Shown here: piece by piece, positions 56,222 through 64,000 of the stretch | Numbering within the stretch: the stretch's first letter is position 1 | Layout of the letters: every line of letters begins with the position of its first letter | Source: Thermomonospora echinospora | GTDB lineage: Bacteria; Actinomycetota; Actinomycetes; Streptosporangiales; Streptosporangiaceae | Assembly: GCF_900108175.1 (NCBI RefSeq) | Contig: NZ_FNVO01000005.1 | Location: 496,001 to 560,000 of the forward strand | DNA: 64,000 bases | Direction of reading: 5' to 3' | The notes under the pieces: model-generated | The model's database searches: none | What the model was told of the DNA's origin: nothing | What the model saw: only the letters and a program-made list of their open reading frames with translations | Position numbers and translations under genes: made by a program

Positions 56222-56512
56222 GTGCCTGCACCTCACCCGCCGGAGTTCCGGCAACGCGCCGTTGAGCTGGCCCGCCAAGGCGGCAAGCCGATCTCGTTGA
56301 TCGCCAAGAGCCTGGGGATCAGCGAGTCGTGCCTGCGGAACTGGATGGCCCAGGCCGACGCCGATGACAACGGCGGCCCAGGGCGGCTGACCACGGCGGA
56401 AAGGAAGGAACTGGCCCGGCTGCGGCGTAAGACGCGGCAGCTGGAGATGGAGAACGAGATCCTCAAGCGGGCGGCCGCTTACTTCGCCCGAGAGAACGTG
56501 CTCCCAAAATAA
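56222..56512 (+). CDS. IS3 transposase OrfA
   Basis: A 96-residue helix-turn-helix protein: FRQRAVELARQGGKPISLIA, KSLGISESCLRNWM and a coiled coil ELARLRRKTRQLEMENEILK. It ends with VLPK at CCA-AAA-TAA. A slip back by one base on the A-run leads into OrfB (ATA-AAG-TAC), giving the active OrfAB transposase as in other IS3 elements. The ribosome binding site GGGGAAGGAG lies upstream of the start. Confidence 0.92.
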   Translation: MPAPHPPEFRQRAVELARQGGKPISLIAKSLGISESCLRNWMAQADADDNGGPGRLTTAERKELARLRRKTRQLEMENEILKRAAAYFARENVLPK

Positions 56513-56523
56513 AGTACTCGCTG

Positions 56524-57384
56524 GTGCATGAACTCGCCGCCGACGGTATCCCGGTTGCGATCGCCTGCCGAGTGTTGGGCGTTTCCCGGTCGGGATACCA
56601 CGACTGGGCCGGCCGGCCCGTCTCCGCCCGTGAGCAACGCAATCAGGAGCTGACCAAATTGATCAAAGAGATTCATGAGGAGTCCCGGGGCAGCTATGGC
56701 GCGCCCCGCGTCCACGCCGAGTTACGGCTCGGCCTGGGCGAGCATGTCAACCGCAAGCGGGTCGAGCGGCTCATGCGCATCGCCGGCCTGCAGGGGCTGC
56801 CCCGCCGCAAGGGACACCGCAACCTCGCAGGCCAGGCCACCGCAGAGGACCTGCTGCACCGTGACTTCACCGCCACCGCTGCGGACCGGCTGTGGCTGAC
56901 CGACATCACCGAGCACCCCACCACCGAGGGGAAACTGTACTGCGCGGCCATCCTGGACGCCTACTCCCGGCGCATCATCGGCTGGTCCATCGACAAACGC
57001 CAGACCAGCGAACTCGTCGTCGCCGCCCTGGCCATGGCCGTGGCCCGCAGGAACCCGCACAACGGGTCCACGATCCTGCACTCAGATCACGGTGCCCAAT
57101 ACACATCTCTGGCGTTCGGGAAACGCCTCCGCGCCGCCGGGCTGCTCGGCTCCATGGGCACCATCGGAGACTGCTACGACAACGCCATGATGGAAGCGTT
57201 CTGGGCAACGATGCAACGCGAACTCCTTGACGCCAAGTCCTGGGAGACCCGCGATGAACTCGCCACCGCCATGTTTGAATGGATGGAGTGCTGGTACAAC
57301 CCGCATAGGCGCCATTCCAGCATCGGAATGCACAGCCCCATCACCTACGAAGGGCTCTACGAACCGCCCGACACCATCACCTGA
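56524..57384 (+). CDS. IS3 transposase OrfB (DDE catalytic part)
   Basis: A 286-residue integrase-core protein. The catalytic acids are Asp in LWLTDITEH, Asp in ILHSDHGAQYTS and Glu in NAMMEAFWATMQ. The N-terminal part (VLGVSRSGYHDW, SRGSYGAPRVHAEL) is typical of the IS3 family. It is complete and uninterrupted, so the element may still be active. It is normally made by frameshifting from OrfA; internal initiation at GTG 56524 is possible. Confidence 0.93.
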   Translation: MHELAADGIPVAIACRVLGVSRSGYHDWAGRPVSAREQRNQELTKLIKEIHEESRGSYGAPRVHAELRLGLGEHVNRKRVERLMRIAGLQGLPRRKGHRNLAGQATAEDLLHRDFTATAADRLWLTDITEHPTTEGKLYCAAILDAYSRRIIGWSIDKRQTSELVVAALAMAVARRNPHNGSTILHSDHGAQYTSLAFGKRLRAAGLLGSMGTIGDCYDNAMMEAFWATMQRELLDAKSWETRDELATAMFEWMECWYNPHRRHSSIGMHSPITYEGLYEPPDTIT

Positions 57385-57420
57385 CCCCACACCACCGGTG
57401 TCCGAGCAACGGGGGAACCC

Positions 57421-58044
57421 CGGGCCACTTCATCCCGCGGAATCGGATAGTCGCCTTTCCGGCTCCGGAGCCACACCTCGCCCTCACCCACGACGAGCCA
57501 GCAATACCTGAACCAGGCATACCTGAGCCAGGAAGACCCGTACTCCGCCATCCTGCTCTTGGGCAAGGCCACAAAGGCCGAACCTCGCCACGTGCGGACC
57601 ACCGCAAAACCTCCTCGGCCTTGCCCTCCAGTCTGCCGCAGTCAAGCATTCGACGCCACGGGTGATCGACGCACAGTCCAAGAGGGCGCCGGTATCTCTT
57701 GCGCCTGCCGACAGCCACTGGCCGAGCAGGTAGAGCACGTGCGGGCACCAGCGCTTGCCGAGGATCGCGAACACGGCCAAGGCCTGGTCGGGCATCGTCA
57801 ACGCAGCCGACGCGCAGACTGACGCACCCGGTCCGCTCTCACCGAAGCCTGCCGTGACGTCGATGTGATCGCTCAGTTCCTTAACACCCGGCTGTACTGA
57901 GCTCGCAAGCGCCGCCGACATCGGCACGTATTCGGCACAGACGGCCGTACGTTGCCATAGACAGCCGTAGACCGTCGCACACGGACAAGACAGCGCTCTA
58001 CCGCGTTCCCGCAGGTAGGGCACTATTAGCGCTGCTCTGGAGAG
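57421..58044. other. No clear gene; possible regulator remnant
   Basis: On the minus strand a frame contains MPDQALAVFAILGKRWCPHV, which resembles the opening of an HxlR-type winged-helix regulator, but the continuation does not fit. It may be a decayed gene. Otherwise nothing is seen. Confidence 0.3.
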
Positions 58045-58086
58045 TGCGCCCGGCAGGATTCGAACCTGCGGCACACGGTTTGGGAA
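58045..58086 (-). pseudogene. 3' part of a tRNA gene (likely attachment site)
   Basis: On the minus strand it reads TTCCCAAACCGTGTGCC, then GCAGG-TTCGAAT-CCTGC, a perfect T-arm, then CGGGCGC and discriminator A. The 5' half is absent: no matching GCGCCCG or D-arm lies upstream, and the anticodon stem cannot pair. The sequence is close to the 3' half of tRNA-Arg(CCT). Such 3' tRNA copies are typical attachment sites of integrated elements, consistent with the conjugation genes on either side. The coding identity is uncertain. Confidence 0.6.
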
Positions 58087-58399
58087 CACCCCAAAGCCCA
58101 CCCCGGTGACCTGCGGACACACGCCGCAGCAACCAGCCGTACCCGTGCCCTACCCGTCCGAGGGGTTACCTCGCGGCCCTTGACCCCAGACAGCGGACGT
58201 CGTCGGCGATCGCTCGGGGCCGGCTCGAAGAGATCGCACGCCGGGCCGCCGACAACGTCCGTCCAGTTGGCGGTGTGGGCCACGTTCGGGAGAAGGACGC
58301 CAGCCTGGCGCGGGCCTGCGCGGTGGGCGCGGTGCCGCAGAGGACACCGGCAGTGGTCACCTACAGCAGCGGCAGACCATGATCAAGATGTCGAGACGT

Positions 58400-58831
58400 T
58401 CATGGGTGGAGGAAGCGCTCGGCGGTGTCCGCGAGCCGGCGCAGCTCCTCACCGGCTTCCAGGGACAGGACGATCCGGGCTGACCATCCGCCAGGGTCGT
58501 GAGGACAGTCGCGCAGGGTAACTGCGATCGACACGTACGCCCGACCGTCGTGGCCGGCCTCGAGTGTCATCTCGCCGTCCATCGACGTCCAGGAACGGAC
58601 GCCCGGCCAGCCCCGCCAGTCCTTTGCCAGCCCGAGCAGGAAGTCCTGCAAGTTCTCTGGGGTCCGGCCCTCGAAGGTCGCATGCCCGCTGGCCGTGAGC
58701 CCCTCATCGCTGAGCTCGACGAGCATGGTGTGGACGTAGCCCTCGCCGTAGGGGTCGATCGGCCTGTGCACGACCCAGCGTGGCGTCGAGCCGCTCGAGG
58801 GGATGACGAAACGGTCCTCCTCATCGATCAC
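58400..58831 (-). CDS. DUF6228-like protein
   Basis: A 143-residue soluble protein with the pattern SDEGLTASGHATFEGRTPEN, LQDFLLGLAKDWRGWPGVRS and WTSMDGEMTLEAGHDGRAYV. This is typical of the actinobacterial DUF6228 family of unknown role. The GTG start at 58831 has GGGAGGA 8 nt upstream; the open frame continues to 59413, but that part is the shadow of the methyltransferase gene. Confidence 0.68.
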   Translation of the reverse strand: MIDEEDRFVIPSSGSTPRWVVHRPIDPYGEGYVHTMLVELSDEGLTASGHATFEGRTPENLQDFLLGLAKDWRGWPGVRSWTSMDGEMTLEAGHDGRAYVSIAVTLRDCPHDPGGWSARIVLSLEAGEELRRLADTAERFLHP

Positions 58832-58965
58832 CGGGCCATCCTCCCATTCCGTTATCGGACCAGCCCTGGCCGCCTGAGGAGACCAGCCCCGCTCTTCGCT
58901 CCACCGGCGCCGTGGCCGTTCCAGCCGAGCCGGACGTCCGCACCGAACCGCAGTCTCTCCAAACG

Positions 58966-59763
58966 TCATTGGCGGCGGCCGATGGTCAGGACGGCGGACC
59001 AGTGGCGGGTGAGTCGCCGGTCCGGGCGGGTGGCGAGGCGGTGGCGTATCTCGCGGTGGAGGCGTTCGCGTTTGGCGGGGGCCATGGCGATGTGGCCGGA
59101 GAAGGTGTCCAGCAGGGCAAGGTATTCGTCGGCGGTGTAGCGCAGGGCCCACACGTAGCGGCGTGTGCCGACGACGGTGAAGCGTCCGGAGGTCTCGAAC
59201 TCGGTGGCGGTGGGGTCGGGCCGCTCCTGTGGGGGTGGCGGTGGCCAGGGGCCGCCGTCGCCTTCGCCGAGCTCGTCGTAGACCTGCTGGATCTCGGTGA
59301 AGAACGGGTCGAAGCCGGCGGGGAAGGCGTGCCCGGCGTTCCATACCGCCAGGTGGCCGCCTTGCGGGAGGAGGGCGGCGGCCTTGGCGTACTTGACCTG
59401 CGGGTCCACCCATTTCCAGGCGGTGGCCGCATAGACGAGGTCGAACAGGACGCCGGCCGGTGGCTGCCAGTCCTCGAACGAGGAGGTGATGACCGAGACG
59501 TCGGGGAAGCCGGCCAGGTGGCGGCGGGCCTGCGCCGCCAGGGCGTCACCGAGTTCGATCGCGGTGATCTGGAAGCCTCTGCGGGCCAGTGGCAGCGTGG
59601 CCTTCCCCGGGCCGCAGCCCACTTCGAGCAGGTGCGCGGGGGGTGCGATCCCCGTGATCGCGAGCAGGTCGCCATACAGCTCGGCCGGATAGTCGGGACG
59701 CGCGTTCTGGTAGAGGGCGGCGGCTGCGTCGAAGGCGGCTCGCAGCCGACGGTCACCGGACAT
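58966..59763 (-). CDS. Class I SAM-dependent methyltransferase
   Basis: A 265-residue methyltransferase. Motif I is LLEVGCGPGKATLPLARRG, the strand-2 acidic residue is in ITAIELGDAL, and VYAATAWKWVDP and LLPQGGHLAVWNAGH follow. It is a relative of the enzyme at 50624-51391, with the same N-terminal signature (ALYQNARPDYPAELY). The start used is ATG 59763 (MSGDRRL); two in-frame starts lie up to 24 nt upstream. Substrate unknown. Confidence 0.87.
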   Translation of the reverse strand: MSGDRRLRAAFDAAAALYQNARPDYPAELYGDLLAITGIAPPAHLLEVGCGPGKATLPLARRGFQITAIELGDALAAQARRHLAGFPDVSVITSSFEDWQPPAGVLFDLVYAATAWKWVDPQVKYAKAAALLPQGGHLAVWNAGHAFPAGFDPFFTEIQQVYDELGEGDGGPWPPPPPQERPDPTATEFETSGRFTVVGTRRYVWALRYTADEYLALLDTFSGHIAMAPAKRERLHREIRHRLATRPDRRLTRHWSAVLTIGRRQ

Positions 59764-59934
59764 GCTCCCCATCTCCCCATGGTGCACGGCGGGACGGCAG
59801 CCCTCTCATCGTCGGCCCGGCCATCGGACATCACCACCCCCCTTTGATCCGCCGGCTCTGCGGGCGCTCCCGGCCGAGCCGGGCATCCCTACCGATACGA
59901 CAGCAAACTCAGCACCCGCAAAGCACCGCCGACG

Positions 59935-60003
59935 TTTGCTGTAGCTGGCGAGCACTCTCCGTGACCGTAGAGTCGCATCCCATTCGGCGTTTGCTACAGC
60001 AAA
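59935..60003. promoter_or_regulatory. Operator-like palindromes upstream of C40 gene
   Basis: TTTGCTACAGCAAA (59990-60003) is a palindrome with perfect 6-bp arms. TTTGCTGTAGCTGG (59935-59948) is a second, half-conserved copy, and an ACAGCAAA half-site lies at 59900-59907. The same motif occurs twice at 55123-55178, which suggests a shared regulator, most likely the XRE protein at 55210. Confidence 0.6.
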
Positions 60004-60106
60004 GCACAGTGGCGTCCGCAGTCTTCCCACCCGTCAGTGTCTCCGGCACCATTCCAGGACCTCGCATGCACATGATCATTCTCGTCGCCGTCCCTCGTCC
60101 GGCCGC

Positions 60107-61132
60107 ATGAGCCCGCCCAGCAGCCTGCTCGGGGTCGTGGCGGCCGGGGCCGTCGCGCCGATCACGCTGGCGGTCGGGATCGGGCTGGGTACGGCGTCCG
60201 GCTCCGAGAACACTCAGGTGCCGGGCACCGATCCCTCCTGTCTGGGCACCACGGGCGCCGGCATGGACGCCGGCCAGGGGAAGATCAACGAGGCCCAGGC
60301 GCGCAACGCGCAGACGATCTACCAGGTCGCCACCGCCGCCAAGCTGCCCGCACGAGCCGCAGTGATCGCGATCGCCACGGCCATGCAGAAGCCGCGGCTG
60401 GTCAACCACACCACCACCGACCACGACAGCCTGGGGTTGTTCCAGCAGCGCCCCTCCCAGGGCTGGGGAACCCCGGCCCAGGTCACCGACCCCGCCCACG
60501 CCGCCAAACGGTTCTATGCCCGCCTGGTCGAAGTCCCCCGCTGGCAGAACATCCCGCTGACCCGCGCCGCTCAAGCCGTGCAGCGCTCCGCATACCCGGA
60601 CGCCTATGCCCGCTGAGAGCCGTTCGCCACCGCGCTCGTGGCCGCCCTCCAGGCCAAGGCCGCCACCTGCCCTCCCCCGGTCCCCTCCGGCGGCCTCGGC
60701 GGCCGGATCCTCTTCCACGCGCAGCGGTGGGTGGGCACCCCGTACCAGTACGGAGGTGGCAACGAGAACGGGCCCACCGTCGGCTTTGACTCCAACGGCA
60801 GCGGCCGACCCGGCTGGGACTGCAGCGGGCTGACCCTGCACGCGGTCCACCAGGCCACCGGCGGCCGAGTGAAACTGGCCCGGGTGGCCGCCGCCCAGTT
60901 CAACGACCGCCGCTTCCCACGCATCCCCTACGACCAGCTCCAACCGGGCGACCTAGTGTTCTGGGCCGGCTCCCACGGCACCGCCACCGCCCCCGGCCAC
61001 GTAGGCATCTACGCGGGCGACCAGCGGTTCCTGCACGCCCCGCAGACCGGCGACAAGGTCCGCTTCGCATCCATGGCCCCGGGCACCCATCGGCACCGCA
61101 CCTTCCTGGCAGGCCTCCGCATCACCTACTGA
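60107..61132 (+). pseudogene. Lysozyme-like/NlpC-P60 conjugation protein, TGA-interrupted
   Basis: The first part (60107-60616) has a membrane anchor (LLGVVAAGAVAPITLAVGIG) and a lysozyme-like domain ending TDHDSLGLFQQRPSQGWG. The expected catalytic Glu of MQES is replaced (MQKPRLVNH). It stops at TGA (60614-60616) after AYPDAYAR. The same frame continues without a stop as EPFATALVAALQAKAATCPP into a complete NlpC/P60 cysteine peptidase with Cys in WDCSGLT and His in PGHVGIYAG. A Trp codon is expected at the TGA. Intact homologues are single wall-hydrolysing proteins of conjugation systems. The peptidase could be made alone from the ATG at 60638. Confidence 0.75.
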
Positions 61133-61580
61133 ACCTTTCAACACATGGCCCAGGGTCGGCCAGTTCCCTCAGGTCAAGCGGCGGTCGTGAGGCCGTCGCC
61201 GCGGGGGTGGAGACCCAGGGAGTGAGAACGGTCCCATCCCTTGGACCTGACCGATGAGCGGTGGGCGAACAGATCATGACGGTGTTACGCCGCCGGCCGC
61301 TCGCCCGATCCGCCGGCGGTGCCGGACTCCCAGCGCGTCAAGGGAGCCGGCACCGTCGGCGCCGGCTCCCGGGGCCATGGCGACCACGAGCGGATCAACA
61401 GCCGCAGACGGTTCGTCGTCACCGGCACTCTCGGGCGGCCGATCGCGGTGGTGGTCCGTCCGCCCGGCGAGCAGGACCTCACCCTCTGGAACACCTCCGA
61501 TGATCGCCTGTCGAACGCTCACTGAACGTGACAAGGCGTCATCTCCGTCACCACCGGAAGAACGACAGAGCCGGACTCTT
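61133..61580. other. No clear gene
   Basis: A short plus-strand frame ending ...VVVRPPGEQDLTLWNTSDDR (to 61525) has some protein character but no start with a ribosome binding site. It may be a remnant. Confidence 0.4.
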
Positions 61581-63215
61581 TCAGACAGTCCCCGTGGCGC
61601 CTGGTGGGTGACGGTCGAAGGACATCGCGATTCGGTTCGGGTCGAGTTTGACGTCGACCATGAGAGGAAGCCGCGCTTCGTGGATCATCTGGGTCACGGT
61701 GTCGAGGTCGCCTGGTTTCTTGACTTCGACGCCGTGGCCGCCGAGCGCGCGTCCGATCGGGGCGAAGTCCGGCCATTCGAAGTACGACATGGTCGGAGCG
61801 ACGCCGCGTCGGGTCATCTGGTGGTGTTCGGCGCCATAGCATCCGTCGTTCATCACGAAGACGGCGAGTTTGCTTCGGTTGCGGACGGCGGTGGTGAACT
61901 CGGACAGTCCCCCGAGCATCAGGCCGCCGTCCCCGGTCACCAGAACAGACAGGCGTTCCGGGTCCGCGAAGGAGGCTCCCAGCGCGAGGCCCACGCCGAG
62001 CCCGATGGAACCCATGCTCATCGTGTGCACATAGTCGTGCGGAGTCGCCACTGACAGCCGCCGGACCGACTCGAAGAACATCCGGCCGCCGTCAACGGTG
62101 AGCAGACGGTCGGGAGGCAGAACCCGGTCGAGGGTGTCCAGTGTCCGGAGGAAGTCCACGGTGTTCGGACGGCCTTCCCCCATGGGGCGGTGGGGCTTCG
62201 GGGACGGGACTTCGTTCGCAAGGTCCCAGGGCTCCTGGTCTTCGGTGAAGCCCAGGTCTTCGAGATGCCTGAGGAGGAGCGGCACCGTGGTGTCGACGCT
62301 TCCGTGGACGAAGGATTCCGCCCTGGCGTGTTCCGATCGGTCGTCGATCTGCAGGAGGTGTTTGCCGTGCAGTCCGGCGCCCTGCGAGGTGGTGTAGGAA
62401 TTCAGGCTCGCACCGACCGAGATAATGGTGTCCGCGGCGTCGAAGTACGCGTTCGCGCGGCTGGTGGCCAGTCCACCGAAGATGCCCAGGTCCGCCGGAT
62501 CACCGGTGAAGAGGTCCTTCGCCCGCAACGTGGTGGCGACGCGGGCACCTACGCGGTGGGCGAGTTCGAGCAAGGATTCGCGGTCGTTGGGTGCTATGGC
62601 CCCGCGTCCGGCGAGGAGAACCGGGCGCTGTGCCCGCGCGAGCACGTTCGCGGCCCTCGCGACGGCGGCCTCATCCGGGGTGACCTGTGCAGGCGGCCTG
62701 AGGGGGGTGATCCGGGGGAGGGGGCCTTGCCGGTTCATGAGATCGCTCGGGACGCCGAGGACCACCGGGCCGGGAGTACGGGCGGCACGTCCGAAGGCCA
62801 GGGACAGGACGTGGCCGGCTTCCGCCAGGTCGTCGATGCGCAGGTACTCCGCTCCCGTTGACCGCGCGATCTGTCCGGTGGGGACGTGCTGAACGTTGTC
62901 GGTGTCCCATTGCGGGGTCTCTCCGGTGAGCAGTACCAGGGGGTGGTGCGACCGCGCCGCGTCCGCCAGCGCCGTGACGGTGTTGGTGATGGCGCCCTGG
63001 GTGATGGTGGCGATGCCGACGCGGCCGGACACGCTGGCGTAACCGGCCGCCATGAGTACCGCGCCGCCCTCGTGCGTGGCCGCGACGTACAGGCCGCCCA
63101 GTCTCGCGAAGGAGTCGACGAGGAAGAGGTTCGAGTCGCCCGCGACTCCGAAGACCGGCACGTTCCGGGCTAGGAGCGCCTCTGCGAGTCCCTCGTGGAA
63201 GGTGCTTTCGTTCAC
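61581..63215 (-). CDS. Thiamine-diphosphate-dependent enzyme
   Basis: A 544-residue enzyme of the acetolactate-synthase/benzoylformate-decarboxylase superfamily. The catalytic Glu is Glu49 (AATHEGGAVLMAAGYA). The central domain (residues 190-330) is the nucleotide-fold spacer. The cofactor motif GDG...N appears as VTGDGGLMLG through VFVMNDGCYGAEHH. All three domains are complete. The reaction cannot be assigned; decarboxylation or carboligation of a 2-oxoacid is likely. It overlaps the upstream acyl-CoA-dehydrogenase gene by ATGA, so the two belong to one pathway, perhaps for a specialised metabolite. Confidence 0.88.
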   Translation of the reverse strand: MNESTFHEGLAEALLARNVPVFGVAGDSNLFLVDSFARLGGLYVAATHEGGAVLMAAGYASVSGRVGIATITQGAITNTVTALADAARSHHPLVLLTGETPQWDTDNVQHVPTGQIARSTGAEYLRIDDLAEAGHVLSLAFGRAARTPGPVVLGVPSDLMNRQGPLPRITPLRPPAQVTPDEAAVARAANVLARAQRPVLLAGRGAIAPNDRESLLELAHRVGARVATTLRAKDLFTGDPADLGIFGGLATSRANAYFDAADTIISVGASLNSYTTSQGAGLHGKHLLQIDDRSEHARAESFVHGSVDTTVPLLLRHLEDLGFTEDQEPWDLANEVPSPKPHRPMGEGRPNTVDFLRTLDTLDRVLPPDRLLTVDGGRMFFESVRRLSVATPHDYVHTMSMGSIGLGVGLALGASFADPERLSVLVTGDGGLMLGGLSEFTTAVRNRSKLAVFVMNDGCYGAEHHQMTRRGVAPTMSYFEWPDFAPIGRALGGHGVEVKKPGDLDTVTQMIHEARLPLMVDVKLDPNRIAMSFDRHPPGATGTV

Positions 63216-64000
63216 CGCGCCTCTCCGGTCGTGAGGGCCGCTCGATGGGCGTGTTCGGGGGCGTACAGGCCTTCGAACCCGCGTTCTTCGATGGCGGCGC
63301 GGAGGTGGCCAAGGGTCGTGGTCATGTCGGTCGGGAGTCTCAGTGCGGGCTGCGCATGACGCGCGAGGACCGAGATGTCGTACTCGTCCGCCAGCCCGGC
63401 GGCACCATGGAACTGCTGGGACATGCGCAGGACGTTGCGAACCACCCGTTGTGCCTCATGCTTGGCGGCGAGCGCGTCCGGCAGCGCGTCCGACGATCCG
63501 GTGAAGATCTGCCACAGGGCGAAGCGGCACAGGAGCGCCAGGCCTTCGAGGCCGACCGAGAGATCGGCCACGCTGTGACGGATCACCTGGAAGCCACTGA
63601 GGGGCCGGCCGAACTGTTCTCGTTCGCGTGTGTGCTTGATGGCCAGTTCGAGAGCCTGTTGGCCTGTTCCAAGCAGCTGGAACGCGCTGAGGGCCAGGGC
63701 GAGCTGGACGTCCTGTGGTGAGGCGGGTTCGTCGTCGAGCCGCGTCAGGCCGACTTTCATGGCGAACGGCGACAGGTTCGAACCGGTGCGTTGCACGACC
63801 CTGGCCTCGTAGACGTCACCGGACAGGGTCGCGGCCCGCCAGAGCGGTGCGGCCGCCGCATGGTCGATGATCGGGCATTCGTCCGAGACGAGCGCGAACG
63901 GCTTGTCGGCCGGGTCTCTCAAGATGATGCCCACGACGGGGCACGGGGCGGCTTGTGCCCCGGCCACGCGGCAGAGCTCGGCCGCCGCGGCCGCCGAGTC
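63212..64000 (-). CDS. Acyl-CoA dehydrogenase, partial
   Basis: The C-terminal 260 or so residues of an acyl-CoA-dehydrogenase-type flavoprotein; the N-terminus lies beyond the window edge. AFQLLGTGQQALELAIKHTR, EREQFGRPLSGFQVIRHSVA and QQFHGAAGLADEYDISVLAR are characteristic of the FAD-binding helical domain. The usual catalytic Glu position is not obvious in this part, so it could be an atypical member. It is translationally coupled to the thiamine-diphosphate enzyme. Confidence 0.85.
   Translation of the reverse strand, partial: DSAAAAAELCRVAGAQAAPCPVVGIILRDPADKPFALVSDECPIIDHAAAAPLWRAATLSGDVYEARVVQRTGSNLSPFAMKVGLTRLDDEPASPQDVQLALALSAFQLLGTGQQALELAIKHTREREQFGRPLSGFQVIRHSVADLSVGLEGLALLCRFALWQIFTGSSDALPDALAAKHEAQRVVRNVLRMSQQFHGAAGLADEYDISVLARHAQPALRLPTDMTTTLGHLRAAIEERGFEGLYAPEHAHRAALTTGEAR

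Larger units (their letters stand above)
56153..57420 (+). mobile_element. IS3-family insertion sequence
   Basis: A roughly 1.27-kb element with two transposase frames and imperfect terminal inverted repeats. The left end reads TTCCCCCCGTTGTTCGGACA and the right end, reversed, TTCCCCCGTTGCTCGGACAC. The exact outer bases and target duplication are not certain. The left side abuts a broken gene (55944-56138). Confidence 0.85.

Noticed and set aside
57484-58122. 212-codon minus-strand frame with a HxlR-like opening
   Set aside because: The frame runs through the tRNA fragment and fails to keep the winged-helix pattern after about 20 residues; at most a remnant.
54877-60616. Idea that TGA is read as Trp in this organism
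   Set aside because: Many genes in the window use TGA as their normal stop, as in the ATGA and GTGA overlaps of the cas operons, so general recoding is excluded; mutation is more likely.

Overview
The window comes from a high-GC filamentous actinomycete. Third codon positions are almost all G or C, and the gene families are typical of Streptosporangiales/Streptomyces-type genomes: XRE and HATPase regulator pairs, TetR, DUF4192, DUF932, DUF6228 and actinobacterial conjugation proteins. The exact genus cannot be read from the sequence. It is an accessory region dominated by CRISPR-Cas loci, small regulatory genes, decayed mobile elements and the remains of an integrative conjugative element.

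Left part (1-8.9 kb): a broken IS30 transposase, CRISPR array 1 with a conserved leader, a HIT protein, a HATPase/XRE regulator pair, an acetyltransferase and a large secreted beta-rich protein. A perfectly paired structured element lies at 5588-5654.

CRISPR core (8.9-31 kb): a complete type I-B (Cst/Tneap-like) operon runs on the minus strand in the order cas6-cas8-cas7-cas5-cas3-cas4-cas1-cas2 (17378 down to 9458). It is flanked by arrays 2 and 3, which share one 30-nt repeat family and one leader family. A second effector operon on the plus strand (19987-28589) encodes Cas10 without an HD domain but with GGDD, a Cas7-Csx10(Cas5) fusion with a helical tail, a double Cas7, Csx19 and a Cas7 with a large insertion. 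This is the composition known for the type III-Dv effector. Its signalling partners sit on either side: a membrane-anchored SAVED protein (18581-19657, minus strand) and a 774-residue protein that looks like two CARF-HEPN units in one chain (28709-31033). The III-D module has no cas6, cas1/cas2 or array of its own, so I infer that it uses crRNA made by the type I-B Cas6 from the shared arrays. This hybrid immune island is the most interesting content of the window.

Middle part (31-49 kb): small accessory genes (DUF932, DUF4192, an SSB-like protein and an ssb remnant), repeat proteins (LRV, ankyrin-DUF1963), a decaying 36-nt-repeat CRISPR array with an orphan Cas6 and a truncated PAPS-reductase-like gene, a hydrolase/TetR divergent pair with a clear operator, and a three-repeat orphan array at 48.25 kb.

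Right part (49-64 kb): regulators and methyltransferases, then a conjugation module (TrbL/VirB6-like protein, anchored protein, small membrane protein, lysozyme-NlpC/P60 protein). Two of its genes carry an in-frame TGA where Trp is expected. An XRE regulator gene lies between the two parts of the module, and a shared 14-bp palindrome occurs upstream of both. An IS3 element and the 3' part of a tRNA gene (probably tRNA-Arg) interrupt or bound the region. The window ends in a thiamine-diphosphate enzyme and a partial acyl-CoA dehydrogenase.
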